A stretch of 36,230 nucleotides of DNA, taken from positions 1 through 36,230 of the forward strand of contig CAJOMU010000024.1 of NCBI GenBank assembly GCA_905235735.1. Direction: 5' to 3'. The number at the start of each line of letters is the position of its first letter. Within the stretch, counting starts at the first letter, position 1. The stretch comes from an uncultured Synergistales bacterium. Its GTDB lineage: Bacteria; Synergistota; Synergistia; Synergistales; Aminobacteriaceae. This document shows positions 25,372-34,118 of the stretch, piece after piece. A program made the translations under genes and the position numbers. The notes under the pieces are model-generated. The model worked only from the letters and a program-made list of their open reading frames with translations, made no database searches and was not told the DNA's origin.

Positions 25372-26172
25372 ATGTACATTCAGAAACAAGTTGTTCGGGG
25401 ATATAATGCCTATCTGACCATGAATGAGAATGACTGCGCAACTAATATGGATATTGGGCTTTTAGTTCTTGAAGAAGGAGACGAATATACTTTTTGTGAA
25501 TCTGAGAAGGAACTGGCTCTTGATTTATTAATCGGAGATGTTAGTTTCTCATATAACGGTGAAACTCATTCAGCTTCACGCCCTGACACTTTCCATTATG
25601 CGGCATATTGTCTTCATGTCTGCAAAGGAACGAATGTAAGCGTGAAGGCACTCAATCACGCGGAGCTTTATGTTCAGAAGACGGATAACGAACGCACATT
25701 CCCTGCGAGGCTTTATGCTCCTGATGACATAATGGTACAACATGCAGGTTCAAACGGTGAACTTATGGGATGTATGCAACGCGAGATTCAGACGTTCTTC
25801 GATTATGAATCAGCACCTTACAGCAACATGGTACTCGGAGAAGTTCTGAACTATCCGGGAAAATGGTCGAGCTATCCGCCGCATCATCACCCACAGCCTG
25901 AAGTATATTTCTATCGTTTCGATTATCCTCAGGGATTTGGTGCGGGCTTCGCTAACGGACAAATCTACAAGACCGGACATAACGGCTGTCTTGTGATAAA
26001 TCATTCATTCCATTCACAGGGAGCAGCTCCCGGATATGCAATGTGCTACATGTGGGGAATCAGGCATCTTCCTGGAAATGCATGGAGAAAAACACGAATC
26101 GATGACCCAGAACATTCATGGCTTTGGAAGGAAGATGCGAACGATCATATATTCAAACCAAAGGAGGGTTAA
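25372..26172 (+). CDS. iolB: 5-deoxy-glucuronate isomerase
   Basis: IolB isomerises 5-deoxy-D-glucuronate to 5-dehydro-2-deoxy-D-gluconate, the IolC substrate. The 266-residue double-cupin protein has the metal-binding set YPPHHHPQPEVYFYRF (His171-173, Glu177) and NHSFHSQGAAPGYAMCYMWG further on. AAGGAG lies eight bases before the ATG and 11 bases separate it from iolE. The overall length fits the family. Confidence 0.93.
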   Translation: MYIQKQVVRGYNAYLTMNENDCATNMDIGLLVLEEGDEYTFCESEKELALDLLIGDVSFSYNGETHSASRPDTFHYAAYCLHVCKGTNVSVKALNHAELYVQKTDNERTFPARLYAPDDIMVQHAGSNGELMGCMQREIQTFFDYESAPYSNMVLGEVLNYPGKWSSYPPHHHPQPEVYFYRFDYPQGFGAGFANGQIYKTGHNGCLVINHSFHSQGAAPGYAMCYMWGIRHLPGNAWRKTRIDDPEHSWLWKEDANDHIFKPKEG

Positions 26173-26175
26173 TTT

Positions 26176-28104
26176 ATGGAGACAATAAAATTAAGCATGG
26201 CTCAGGCTCTGGTTAGATTCCTTGAGAATCAATACGTTGCTTATGATGACATTGAACAGCCTTTCGTCAGAGGAATATTCATGCTTCCGGGACACGGAAA
26301 CGTCGTAGGGCTTGGTCAGGCATTGCTTCAGGAGGCACATCGTCTTGAAGTCTATCAGGGTAAGAACGAACAGGGGCAGGCACACGTTGCAGTAGCGTTT
26401 GCAAAACACATGAAACGCAAGCAGATAATGGCTGTAACTTCTTCAGTTGGGCCGGGAGCAGCAAACATGATAACTGCCGCAGCAACAGCAACAGCAAATA
26501 ATATTCCAGTTCTGATTATGCCCGGAGATGTCTACGCTTGCAGACAGCCAGACCCAGTTTTACAGCAGATTGAACAGCCCAATGACCTTTCTATCTCCAC
26601 GAATGACGCTTATCGTGCCGTTTGCCGTTACTGGGATCGCATAGTCCGTCCTGAACAGCTCATGAGTGCGATGATGAGTGCATTCAGAGTTCTCACTGAT
26701 CCGGCAGACACAGGAGCAGTATGCATAGCATTGCCGCAGGACGTTGAAGGTGAGGCATATGATTATCCTGTTTCATTCTTCGCAAAAAGAGTGTGGAGGA
26801 TTGAACGCAGACCAGCAACGGATATAGCAATAGAGCAGGCGGTCAAGGCAATACGTGCAAGCAAGAAGCCGATGTTGATATGCGGAGGCGGAGTTCGTTA
26901 CTCTGAAGCTCATGAAGCATTCAGGAAGTTTGCGGAGAAATATCAAATTCCATTTGGTGAAACTCAGGCAGGAAAGAGCGCATTATCATGGGAACATTCA
27001 TTGAACTTGGGAGGTCTGGGAGTTACAGGTTGTTCTGCGGCAAATGACATTGCACGTGAAGCTGATTTGATTATCGGTGTCGGCACAAGATACACTGACT
27101 TCACGACATCATCAAAGTGGCTCTTCAAAGACAATGCACAGTTCGTGAATATCAATGTCTCAGAGTTTCAATCATTCAAGCTCAATGCCATTCCCGTTAT
27201 TGCTGATGCAAGAGACGCTCTCGAAAAACTTTCCGCAGCACTCGAAGGATACAAGACCAGCTACAACGGAGAAATAGAAGCAGCAATCGAGAAATGGAAT
27301 AGGGAATATAACAGACTGGCCGCAATAAAATTCGGAGATGATTACGTCCCAGAGGTCAATGATGCAAACGCAGTGTCAGCTTTCAAATATGCTAAGGACG
27401 TTAATTCATGTCTTCCTCAAACTACAGTTCTTGCCGCAGTGAATAAACTCATTGAACCTGATGACAGCGTTATAGGTGCGTCCGGCTCATTGCCAGGAGA
27501 CATGCAAAGAATGTGGCGCGCTAAATGTCCTGATACATACAACATGGAATACGGATATTCATGCATGGGCTATGAAGTATCGGGAGCTTTGGGTGTCAAA
27601 TTTGCTGTCGGAGATGAACACGAGGTCTATGCAATGGTTGGAGACGGCGCTTTCATCATGCTTCATTCCGAACTGCTTACGGCTGTACAGGAACACAAAA
27701 AGATTAACATCGTGTTGTTCGATAATGCTTCATTCGGTTGCATAAATAATCTTCAGACTGCGCAGGGCAATGCGTCTTTGTGCACTGAACTTCGATTCAG
27801 AAATCCAGAAACAGGAAAACATGACGGAGCTTTCATTTCGGTTGACTTCGCAGGAATAGCACGAGCATACGGAGCAAAAGCATACACCATACGGACGCTT
27901 GATGAACTCGAAAAGGCAATTGCTGAGGCCAAGACATTGAAGAATATCCCTGTGCTGTTCGACATAAAAGTTATGCCCAAATCAATGACCGAAGGCTATG
28001 GTGCATGGTGGCGTGTAGGTTCAGTTGAAGTCGGAGGAACTGAAGCAAATCGTGCGGCATGGGAAAATCATTTGAAGCATGAACGTGATGCAAGAAAATA
28101 TTAG
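26176..28104 (+). CDS. iolD: 3D-(3,5/4)-trihydroxycyclohexane-1,2-dione hydrolase (ThDP-dependent)
   Basis: IolD opens the inositol-derived ring by hydrolysis to 5-deoxy-glucuronate. The 642-residue enzyme is of the acetolactate-synthase fold. Key sites are the ThDP-activating Glu65 in GKNEQGQAHVA, SSVGPGAANMITAAATATAN, the central cofactor-like domain (ADLIIGVGTRYTDF), and the ThDP/Mg motif GDG at 489-491 ending in LFDN (VGDGAFIML). Length and order fit IolD and exceed acetolactate synthase. AAAGGAGG lies before the start, three bases after iolB. Confidence 0.94.
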   Translation: METIKLSMAQALVRFLENQYVAYDDIEQPFVRGIFMLPGHGNVVGLGQALLQEAHRLEVYQGKNEQGQAHVAVAFAKHMKRKQIMAVTSSVGPGAANMITAAATATANNIPVLIMPGDVYACRQPDPVLQQIEQPNDLSISTNDAYRAVCRYWDRIVRPEQLMSAMMSAFRVLTDPADTGAVCIALPQDVEGEAYDYPVSFFAKRVWRIERRPATDIAIEQAVKAIRASKKPMLICGGGVRYSEAHEAFRKFAEKYQIPFGETQAGKSALSWEHSLNLGGLGVTGCSAANDIAREADLIIGVGTRYTDFTTSSKWLFKDNAQFVNINVSEFQSFKLNAIPVIADARDALEKLSAALEGYKTSYNGEIEAAIEKWNREYNRLAAIKFGDDYVPEVNDANAVSAFKYAKDVNSCLPQTTVLAAVNKLIEPDDSVIGASGSLPGDMQRMWRAKCPDTYNMEYGYSCMGYEVSGALGVKFAVGDEHEVYAMVGDGAFIMLHSELLTAVQEHKKINIVLFDNASFGCINNLQTAQGNASLCTELRFRNPETGKHDGAFISVDFAGIARAYGAKAYTIRTLDELEKAIAEAKTLKNIPVLFDIKVMPKSMTEGYGAWWRVGSVEVGGTEANRAAWENHLKHERDARKY

Positions 28105-28120
28105 TTAAGGAGATAAATTT

Positions 28121-29140
28121 ATGAGCATCGACAAAAAACTTAGAATCGGAATAATTGGTGCAGGACGTATAGGCAAACTGCATGCTAATAACTTGGCCTA
28201 CAGAGTGCCAGGTGCGGAACTTGCGGCGATTTCAGATGTCTATGAACCTGCCGCAAAAGAACTGTCGGAGAAACTTGGTGTGCCATTCTACACTGATGAT
28301 TATCACAAAGTCCTGAATGATCCTTCAATTGATGCAGTGTTCATTTGTTCATCAACTGATACGCATTCACCAATTTCGATTGAGGCAGCAAAAGCAGGCA
28401 AACATATTTTCTGCGAGAAGCCAATAGATCATGATTTGGACAAAATCCGCAAAGTCCTCGAAGAAGTTAAAAAGGCTGGAGTGAAATATCAGGTTGGATT
28501 CAACAGACGCTTCGATAAAAACTTCAAGCATGTTCACGATGTCGTTCAATCAGGCGGTATCGGTGATGTCCATATCGTAAAGGTTACGAGCCGCGACCCT
28601 GAAGCTCCACCTTTGAGCTACGTGAAAGTTTCCGGCGGAATTTTCGTTGATATGACGATTCATGATTTCGATATGGTTCGTTATCTCTCAGGTTCAGAAG
28701 TTGAAGAGGTAAGTGCATTCGGTGCTTGTCTCGTTAATCCTGAAATAGGTCAGGCTGGAGACGTTGACACATGCATAATCACTCTCAAATTCGCAAACGG
28801 TGCACTCGGTGTTATCGATAACAGCAGGCAGGCAGTCTACGGATATGATCAGCGCATTGAAGTATTCGGTTCAAAGGGATGCATTACAGCAGACAATGAG
28901 ACACCGAACAATACGACTCTCTACACGAAGGAAGCCGTAACGAAAGAAAAACCGCTTTGGTTCTTCCTTGAGAGATACAACGATGCTTTCAATGCTGAAG
29001 AATGTGCGTTTGTTGATTCGTGTCTGAATGACAAGGACACCGTAGTGGGAGCTTTCGACGGATTACAGCCCGTTCTTATCGCGATTGCCGCAAAGGAATC
29101 ATGCGAGAAGGGCGGAGTTCCAGTGAAAGTAATGAAGTAA
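28121..29140 (+). CDS. iolG: Inositol 2-dehydrogenase (Gfo/Idh/MocA family, second copy)
   Basis: The 339 residues start with the NAD-binding GIIGAGRIGKLHANNLAYRV. They carry FCEKPIDHD (catalytic Lys), QVGFNRRFDKNFKHV, and FVDMTIHDFDMVRYLSGSEV with the catalytic Asp/His pair. The pattern with RIGK and GFNRRFD is closer to classical Bacillus-type IolG than the first copy at 23198. It would oxidise myo-inositol to the inosose used by IolE. AAGGAG precedes the ATG. It ends the operon and is followed by a good terminator. Confidence 0.9.
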   Translation: MSIDKKLRIGIIGAGRIGKLHANNLAYRVPGAELAAISDVYEPAAKELSEKLGVPFYTDDYHKVLNDPSIDAVFICSSTDTHSPISIEAAKAGKHIFCEKPIDHDLDKIRKVLEEVKKAGVKYQVGFNRRFDKNFKHVHDVVQSGGIGDVHIVKVTSRDPEAPPLSYVKVSGGIFVDMTIHDFDMVRYLSGSEVEEVSAFGACLVNPEIGQAGDVDTCIITLKFANGALGVIDNSRQAVYGYDQRIEVFGSKGCITADNETPNNTTLYTKEAVTKEKPLWFFLERYNDAFNAEECAFVDSCLNDKDTVVGAFDGLQPVLIAIAAKESCEKGGVPVKVMK

Positions 29141-29159
29141 CAGCAGGAAATCATATGAG

Positions 29160-29188
29160 AAGGCGACTTTATACAAGTTGCCTTTTTT
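29160..29188 (+). terminator. Terminator of the iol operon
   Basis: AAGGCGACTT (29160-29169) pairs with AAGTTGCCTT (29175-29184) with one G-U pair, followed by a six-base T run (29183-29188). It starts 20 bases after the last iol stop. Confidence 0.85.
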
Positions 29189-29198
29189 ATTTGCAATC

Positions 29199-29777
29199 AT
29201 GAACAATCAAAAATTAATCTACTCAGCACGCATTGAATATTCACCTGAAAATCTAAGACGCTTGAACAATATCATCAATAACACTTTCAGACTCAGGATA
29301 AAACTAATTTACTTGGGGATGTGTATTTCACTCTTCATTGCAGGAGCTGCTGTCGGTCTGAATAATTCGACTGGCATCATGCTTATCTGTGCTGGATGTT
29401 TTCTCCTGCCTTCAATTAGAACTGTCGATAACAGCCGCGTCAATGAAGCAATAAGGAAGCTCAACGGAAATATCGTGAAAGTGAATTATGCCTTTCATGA
29501 TGATGTGTTCATTTGTTCCAATGATAAAGAACGCAACACGTTTTCTTATTCATCAATCATACGTCTCGTTGAAGAACGCGAATATCTTTACATGTTCCCT
29601 AATAAATATCAGGCATACATGATAAAGCTCTCTTCGATAGAGCCGTCAAATGAGAATGAGTTCAAAGCATTTATATCATCAAAAACTAATCTTGAATGGA
29701 CACAGAGAATTTCATTGCTGACACTAAACCTGAAGAAACTTAAATTTAATCGCAGAAATACAAAAAAGGTTCTCTGA
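29199..29777 (+). CDS. YcxB-like membrane protein, function unknown
   Basis: The 192-residue protein has a polar N-terminus, two adjacent membrane segments (about 37-53, IYLGMCISLFIAGAAVG, and 58-70), and a soluble C-terminal half of alternating polar/hydrophobic strands. That half ends its core in SIIRLVEEREYLYMFPNKYQ, the pattern of YcxB-like C-terminal domains. No role is established. ATG 29199 is chosen over upstream TTG 29178, which lies inside the terminator. No ribosome site is visible and only ten bases separate the start from the T run, so expression is probably low, leaderless or read-through dependent. The stop lies inside the next hairpin. Confidence 0.6.
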   Translation: MNNQKLIYSARIEYSPENLRRLNNIINNTFRLRIKLIYLGMCISLFIAGAAVGLNNSTGIMLICAGCFLLPSIRTVDNSRVNEAIRKLNGNIVKVNYAFHDDVFICSNDKERNTFSYSSIIRLVEEREYLYMFPNKYQAYMIKLSSIEPSNENEFKAFISSKTNLEWTQRISLLTLNLKKLKFNRRNTKKVL

Positions 29778-29793
29778 GAGGGAGAGAACCTTT
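29765..29793. terminator. Bidirectional terminator between the YcxB-like gene and the TRAP operon
   Basis: An 11-bp perfect stem, AAAGGTTCTCT (29765-29775) with AGAGAACCTTT (29783-29793), is flanked by an A-run on the left. It serves as a T-run terminator for the minus-strand dctM gene. Confidence 0.8.
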
Positions 29794-29813
29794 CAAATCA
29801 AAATTCTAAATTT

Positions 29814-31091
29814 CTAATGGAAAAGCAAATTCGGAATGAACAATGCAACCTGCGGAAGGAAAATGAATATCAGCAGGCATATCACTACAGCCGTTAAGTA
29901 TGGCATAAGATATGGCATTACATCTTTCATCTTGGCCTTCGCAATTCCCATAGTTATGAAAAGAACACCGCCAACAGGAGGAGTTACTCCAGCATATACG
30001 AGAGTGATTACCATGATTAACGCAAACTGAATGCTGTTAATCCCGTAAGAAGCCGCAACAGGCATAAGAATGGGTGCAACTATAATCGTAGCTGAAAGTG
30101 TCTCAATGAACATTCCAACGAACAGCAGGAAGAACACAAGCAGAATCATGATGACATATTTACTGCTTGTTATGCTCACTAGGAAACTTACAACCATTGA
30201 AGGGAATCTCTCGAACGCAACAAGCCAGCTAAATATTGATGCTCCTGCGACGATTAACAGGCACATTCCGTTCATTGATGCGGCACGAAGAAGAACTCCG
30301 GGAAGAGCTTTAAGCGTCAACTTCCTGTAGCAGAACATGCTGACAATAAGCGCATATATACACGCAACAGCACCTGACTCCGTAGGCGTGAAGAAACCGG
30401 AAACGATTCCGCCGATGATAATTATGGGCATGATGATAGCGAGAATTCCATTTTTAAGCGCAATCATTCTTTCCTTCCAGTTGTATCGCCTTCCGCTCTT
30501 TATGCCTAAGCTCTTTGCATACCAGTACGTTACGACAGCAGTACCTACAGCGATGATGATTCCGGGAATGATTCCTGCCATGAAACACTCACCGATTGAT
30601 AGATTCGTCAGTGAGCAATAAATTATCATGGTCATACTCGGAGGAATGATAGGGCCAAGTGAACCCGCTGTTGCCTGAATAACAGAGGCAAGTCCTGAAG
30701 GGTATCCGTCTTTCAGCATTGAAGGAATGAGCATTGAACCTACAGCCGCAGTGTCAGCAGCAGCAGAACCTGAAACTCCTGCAAAGAGTGCTGATGTTCC
30801 AATATCAACCATGCCTATGCCTCCCGTGATGTGCCCAAGAAATGCCTTCGCAATCTCAATTAATCTCTCTGAAATTCCTCCTGCCTCCATGAGTTCACCT
30901 GAGAGCATGAAGAACGGAATTGCCATTAGTGAGAACGAGTTGACTCCGCTGAAAAGTTTCTGTGCAACAAGCATGGGAGAGATTGAACCGTCAATCAGAA
31001 TCGCGAGAATTGAACCGCAGCCAAGTGAAAACGCAATAGGTACTCCCATGAAAAGGAAGATTAAGAACAGTACAAACGATATTGTAAGCAT
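29814..31091 (-). CDS. dctM: TRAP transporter large permease (DctM), system 1
   Basis: The 425-residue, about 12-helix protein is the ion-driven channel of a tripartite TRAP importer for organic acids. DctM landmarks are FLFMGVPIAFSLGCGSILAI, SVNSF/SLMAIPFFMLSGELMEAGG, the GVSGSAAADTAAVGSMLIPS loop, GSLGPIIPPSMTMIIYC, GFFTPTESGAVACIYALIVS and GVTPPVGGVLFITMGIAK. It follows the small permease by three bases and ends at a terminator. The solute is not readable from the sequence. Confidence 0.94.
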   Translation of the reverse strand: MLTISFVLFLIFLFMGVPIAFSLGCGSILAILIDGSISPMLVAQKLFSGVNSFSLMAIPFFMLSGELMEAGGISERLIEIAKAFLGHITGGIGMVDIGTSALFAGVSGSAAADTAAVGSMLIPSMLKDGYPSGLASVIQATAGSLGPIIPPSMTMIIYCSLTNLSIGECFMAGIIPGIIIAVGTAVVTYWYAKSLGIKSGRRYNWKERMIALKNGILAIIMPIIIIGGIVSGFFTPTESGAVACIYALIVSMFCYRKLTLKALPGVLLRAASMNGMCLLIVAGASIFSWLVAFERFPSMVVSFLVSITSSKYVIMILLVFFLLFVGMFIETLSATIIVAPILMPVAASYGINSIQFALIMVITLVYAGVTPPVGGVLFITMGIAKAKMKDVMPYLMPYLTAVVICLLIFIFLPQVALFIPNLLFH

Positions 31092-31094
31092 AAA

Positions 31095-31586
31095 TTAATT
31101 CACTCCTTCCTGAGTATCCCTATCGTTTTTGTGTTCGAGCCAGTAACATATTTCCTCAAGCATCATAAGGCATCCTCCGATTGGAATTGCCGCACATACA
31201 ACAGCCATAGGCCAGTGCATTATGGGAGATGATTCCGTAAGTTCAGTCTGACAAACGAGAATTCCGAAATATGTCATCAGTATCAGGAAGAGCATTGATA
31301 CAGCACTGACCATAGTAAACATGATTTTCCAGCTTTTACCCTTCCGTGAATCAAGCAGGAGGTCAAAGCATACATTCCTTCCGTCGCGTATCGTTACTGC
31401 CCCTCCGATATAGACCAGCCAGACGAATGCAAATCGTGAGAGTTCATCTGCCCATCGGATTGAAAGTTTCATGACGAAACGCGAGAACACTTGTGCTGAT
31501 ACAACGATTACTACGATTGAGAATAAAATTACAACTGCAACGTCTGTTATTTTCCGTATCTTGTTTATTATTGGGTGATCATGCAT
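31095..31586 (-). CDS. dctQ: TRAP transporter small permease (DctQ), system 1
   Basis: The 163-residue protein has four membrane segments, as in DctQ, with the conserved SIRWADELSRFAFVWLVYIG and the loop GGAVTIRDGRNVCFDLLLD. It partners the large permease. ATG 31586 is preferred: GGAG lies about 10 bases upstream. The frame is open to 31628, but that start lies inside the terminator hairpin of the preceding binding-protein gene. A strongly basic and acidic tail (EHKNDRDTQEGVN) ends the protein. Confidence 0.88.
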   Translation of the reverse strand: MHDHPIINKIRKITDVAVVILFSIVVIVVSAQVFSRFVMKLSIRWADELSRFAFVWLVYIGGAVTIRDGRNVCFDLLLDSRKGKSWKIMFTMVSAVSMLFLILMTYFGILVCQTELTESSPIMHWPMAVVCAAIPIGGCLMMLEEICYWLEHKNDRDTQEGVN

Positions 31587-31606
31587 GTAAATCGCACTCC
31601 AATCTT

Positions 31607-31643
31607 GAAAAAAACAAACTCCCCTCAATTCATCAAGGGGAGT
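31607..31643 (-). terminator. Terminator between dctP and dctQ of system 1
   Basis: A perfect 8-bp stem, ACTCCCCT (31618-31625) with AGGGGAGT (31636-31643), is followed on the minus strand by TTTGTTTTTTTC. It lies 13 bases after the dctP stop. Read-through or a hidden promoter must supply dctQM. Confidence 0.85.
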
Positions 31644-31655
31644 GTTATGTCTGAA

Positions 31656-32711
31656 TTATTCGTAAGCGTTGATTTTGTTCACGAGTTCCTGAAGCCCATT
31701 CTTCTCAATGTAATTCTTTCTGTATTCTTCAGTTGCCGCGATGAATGGAGCTGTATCGAAAGGAGTTATCTTGCAGCCCTGACGTTCAAGTTCAGCATAC
31801 ATTGCAGGATAAAGATTCGTCGTATATGCAATGTGAACTTCCCTTGCAAGTTTCGCTGATCTGTCGATAACTTCCTTCTGCTTCGGGGTCAGCTTGTCGT
31901 AAACTCTCTTGCTCATGACGTAATCCGTGAATGTGAAAACGTGCTGTGTCTGAACGTAATTTTTCGCAACTTCATAGAATTTCTGAAGAGTTACGTATTC
32001 AGCATGGCCTTCAAGTCCGTCAGCTACACCTGTCTGTACAGCAGTGTATGCTTCACCCGCAGGAATGACTGTAGGAGTTGCACCTATAGCTTCAAATGCC
32101 GCGATTGTGTGAGGAGCTTCAGGTGTTCTCATGATGAAGTTCTTGAAATCCGCAACGCTCTTAATGTTCATGTTCTTCACGAGGGAATTTCTGAAATTCA
32201 GAGGCATAATTGAGAGAAGATGCATACGACTGTTACTGAGCATGTTGTTAATGTACGCCGCAATTTCATCATCTCTTGCACATTTGAGGGCCTGTTCTCT
32301 GCTCTTAATCACGAAGGGCATATCAAGTATACCTGCACCGGGATTGTAATTTGCGAGGAGAGCTGTATCTGAATTCGCGATGTCTAACGTTCCCTGCTGT
32401 ATTGCCTGAAGTGCATCTGACTGACCGAACAATGAACCGTTGCCGTAAACTTCAACCCTCATTGCTCCGCCTGAAAGAGTTTCAACCGCTTCCTTGAATG
32501 CAAGTGCGTAAAGATAATTTGAATCCGTCTCAGAGCAATGTGTTGACATAGTGAGTCTGATTTTCTCGACACCTTCAACAGGATTGCTCAAGTCCATTGT
32601 AGCTTTTGCTTTGTCGAATTCTGCCTTCTGATTCCATTCAGCACCCGAACTAAGTGTTGCAAAACTCATTGCGATACAAACAGCGATAATAAAACATAAA
32701 ACTTTTTTCAT
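31656..32711 (-). CDS. dctP: TRAP transporter periplasmic solute-binding protein (DctP), system 1
   Basis: The 351-residue precursor has a signal peptide (MKKVLCFIIAVCIAMSFA, cleavage near SSGA). The fold pattern is typical: FGQSDALQAIQQGTLDIANS, NFIMRTPEAPHTIAAFEAIG with the ligand-contact Arg (IMRTPE), then AYTAVQTGVADGLEGH. The Arg normally pairs with a substrate carboxylate, so an organic acid is expected. ATG 32711 has CAGGAGGGA 10 bases upstream; the longer in-frame start at 32759 has no ribosome site and would spoil the signal peptide. Confidence 0.92.
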   Translation of the reverse strand: MKKVLCFIIAVCIAMSFATLSSGAEWNQKAEFDKAKATMDLSNPVEGVEKIRLTMSTHCSETDSNYLYALAFKEAVETLSGGAMRVEVYGNGSLFGQSDALQAIQQGTLDIANSDTALLANYNPGAGILDMPFVIKSREQALKCARDDEIAAYINNMLSNSRMHLLSIMPLNFRNSLVKNMNIKSVADFKNFIMRTPEAPHTIAAFEAIGATPTVIPAGEAYTAVQTGVADGLEGHAEYVTLQKFYEVAKNYVQTQHVFTFTDYVMSKRVYDKLTPKQKEVIDRSAKLAREVHIAYTTNLYPAMYAELERQGCKITPFDTAPFIAATEEYRKNYIEKNGLQELVNKINAYE

Positions 32712-32763
32712 TGAAAAAGTTCCCTCCTGAAATATAAAATTTTTTTGAGAATGAAACATTTCA

Positions 32764-32794
32764 ATTATACATGAATTAATGAATTAATGTTCAA
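32764..32794 (-). promoter_or_regulatory. Possible promoter for dctP of system 1
   Basis: On the minus strand TTGAAC (32794-32789) and a perfect TATAAT (32769-32764) are 19 bases apart, about 52 bases before the start. The spacing is long, so the match is moderate. It lies between dctM of system 2 and dctP of system 1, where no terminator is evident. Confidence 0.45.
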
Positions 32795-32828
32795 AGCCGC
32801 GAAATTTTGAATCATGACACTTCAACTC

Positions 32829-34118
32829 TTAGAATAACGCCGGGAATAACGCTTTTGGAATCGCAAGCCATAAATCCGGGAATATCATCAGAAGAAGAAG
32901 CACTACCAATGACGAGATGAAATACGGCAGTGTTCCCTTGAAACCTTCCTCTATTGTCGTTCCGCTTATTGATGACGCAAGCAGCAGGCACAAACCGTAA
33001 GGTGGAGTTACGAGACCAAGTGCAAGAGTTACGATTATGATTAGACCGAGTATTATCGGACTAATACCAAGTGCCACAGCTGACGGAAGTATAATCGGCA
33101 CAAAGAGTATCATCGCAGGTACAGCGTCCATGAACGTACCTACGAACAGGAAGAATAATACCGTAACAAAAAGGAATATTCCTCGTCCGCCTGGAAGTGA
33201 AAGAAAGAATTTCTGCGCCATTACATTAAGCTGATAGTAGCTCAGAAGTTCTCCCAATGCATTGGCCGTCGCAAGTGCAAACAGTGAGAGTGATGCCATT
33301 TTCATTGTGTCAATCAGAATGTGAGGAAGTCTGCTTATCTTGATTGAATGATAGAAGAATATTCCAACAAGAAGAGCATATATACATGCAAACGCCGCTG
33401 ACTCTGTCGGAGTGAAGAGACCTGATACTATGCCTCCGATGAGAATTATGGGTGTCATTAAGGCAGGCATTGATATTAACGTATGCTTCATTGCTGTGGC
33501 AAATGGAACTTTCTCACTCTGAGGGAAATTCTTCGAGTTCGCATACATCTTGATGACTATCATCTGTGCAATCCCCAATAGAATGCCCGGTACAATTCCA
33601 GACATGAAAAGTGCACCTGTCGAACAGTTAGCGATTCCCGAATACACGACCATAGTTATGCTCGGTGGTATGATTGACCCTAACGTTGATGATGCCGCAG
33701 TAACTCCGACTGATGTACCCTTATCGTATCCCTGTTTCTCCATCGCAGGAATGAAAATTTTTCCCACGCCTGAAGTGTCAGCCTGTGATGAACCAGATAT
33801 ACCGGCAAATACCATTGAGACGAGAACATTCGCATATGCAAGTCCGCCTTTCTTGTGCCCAACCAGATCGCATATGCATTCAATCAGTTTCTCGGTTATG
33901 CCTCCCTCATTCATCAGGTTAGCCGCAAGTATGAATAACGGAACTGCAAGCAGAGTAAAACTGTTGAGACCGTTGAACATCTTCGTGAAGACTACTGTGT
34001 TCGGGATTGCAGGCATACAAGCGATACCCGTGAAGGATATTATGCCCAGAGCAAACGCAATAGGAACACCAATAGCTATGAATCCAACAAACATTATGAT
34101 AAGTATCGCACCAAGCAT
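32829..34118 (-). CDS. dctM: TRAP transporter large permease (DctM), system 2
   Basis: The 429-residue membrane protein follows the same plan as the system 1 permease but is clearly diverged: GVPIAFALGIISFTGIACMP, FTLLAVPLFILAANLMNEGG, AGISGSSQADTSGVGKIFIP, GSIIPPSITMVVYSGIANCS, GLFTPTESAAFACIYALLVG and GLVTPPYGLCLLLASSISG. Its start codon shares one base with the dctQ stop (TGATG), showing coupling. Its differences suggest a different organic acid from system 1. Confidence 0.94.
   Translation of the reverse strand: MLGAILIIMFVGFIAIGVPIAFALGIISFTGIACMPAIPNTVVFTKMFNGLNSFTLLAVPLFILAANLMNEGGITEKLIECICDLVGHKKGGLAYANVLVSMVFAGISGSSQADTSGVGKIFIPAMEKQGYDKGTSVGVTAASSTLGSIIPPSITMVVYSGIANCSTGALFMSGIVPGILLGIAQMIVIKMYANSKNFPQSEKVPFATAMKHTLISMPALMTPIILIGGIVSGLFTPTESAAFACIYALLVGIFFYHSIKISRLPHILIDTMKMASLSLFALATANALGELLSYYQLNVMAQKFFLSLPGGRGIFLFVTVLFFLFVGTFMDAVPAMILFVPIILPSAVALGISPIILGLIIIVTLALGLVTPPYGLCLLLASSISGTTIEEGFKGTLPYFISSLVVLLLLMIFPDLWLAIPKALFPALF

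Noticed and set aside
31587-31628. Longer dctQ N-terminus starting at 31628
   Set aside because: This start overlaps the dctP terminator hairpin and has no proper ribosome site; ATG 31586 does.
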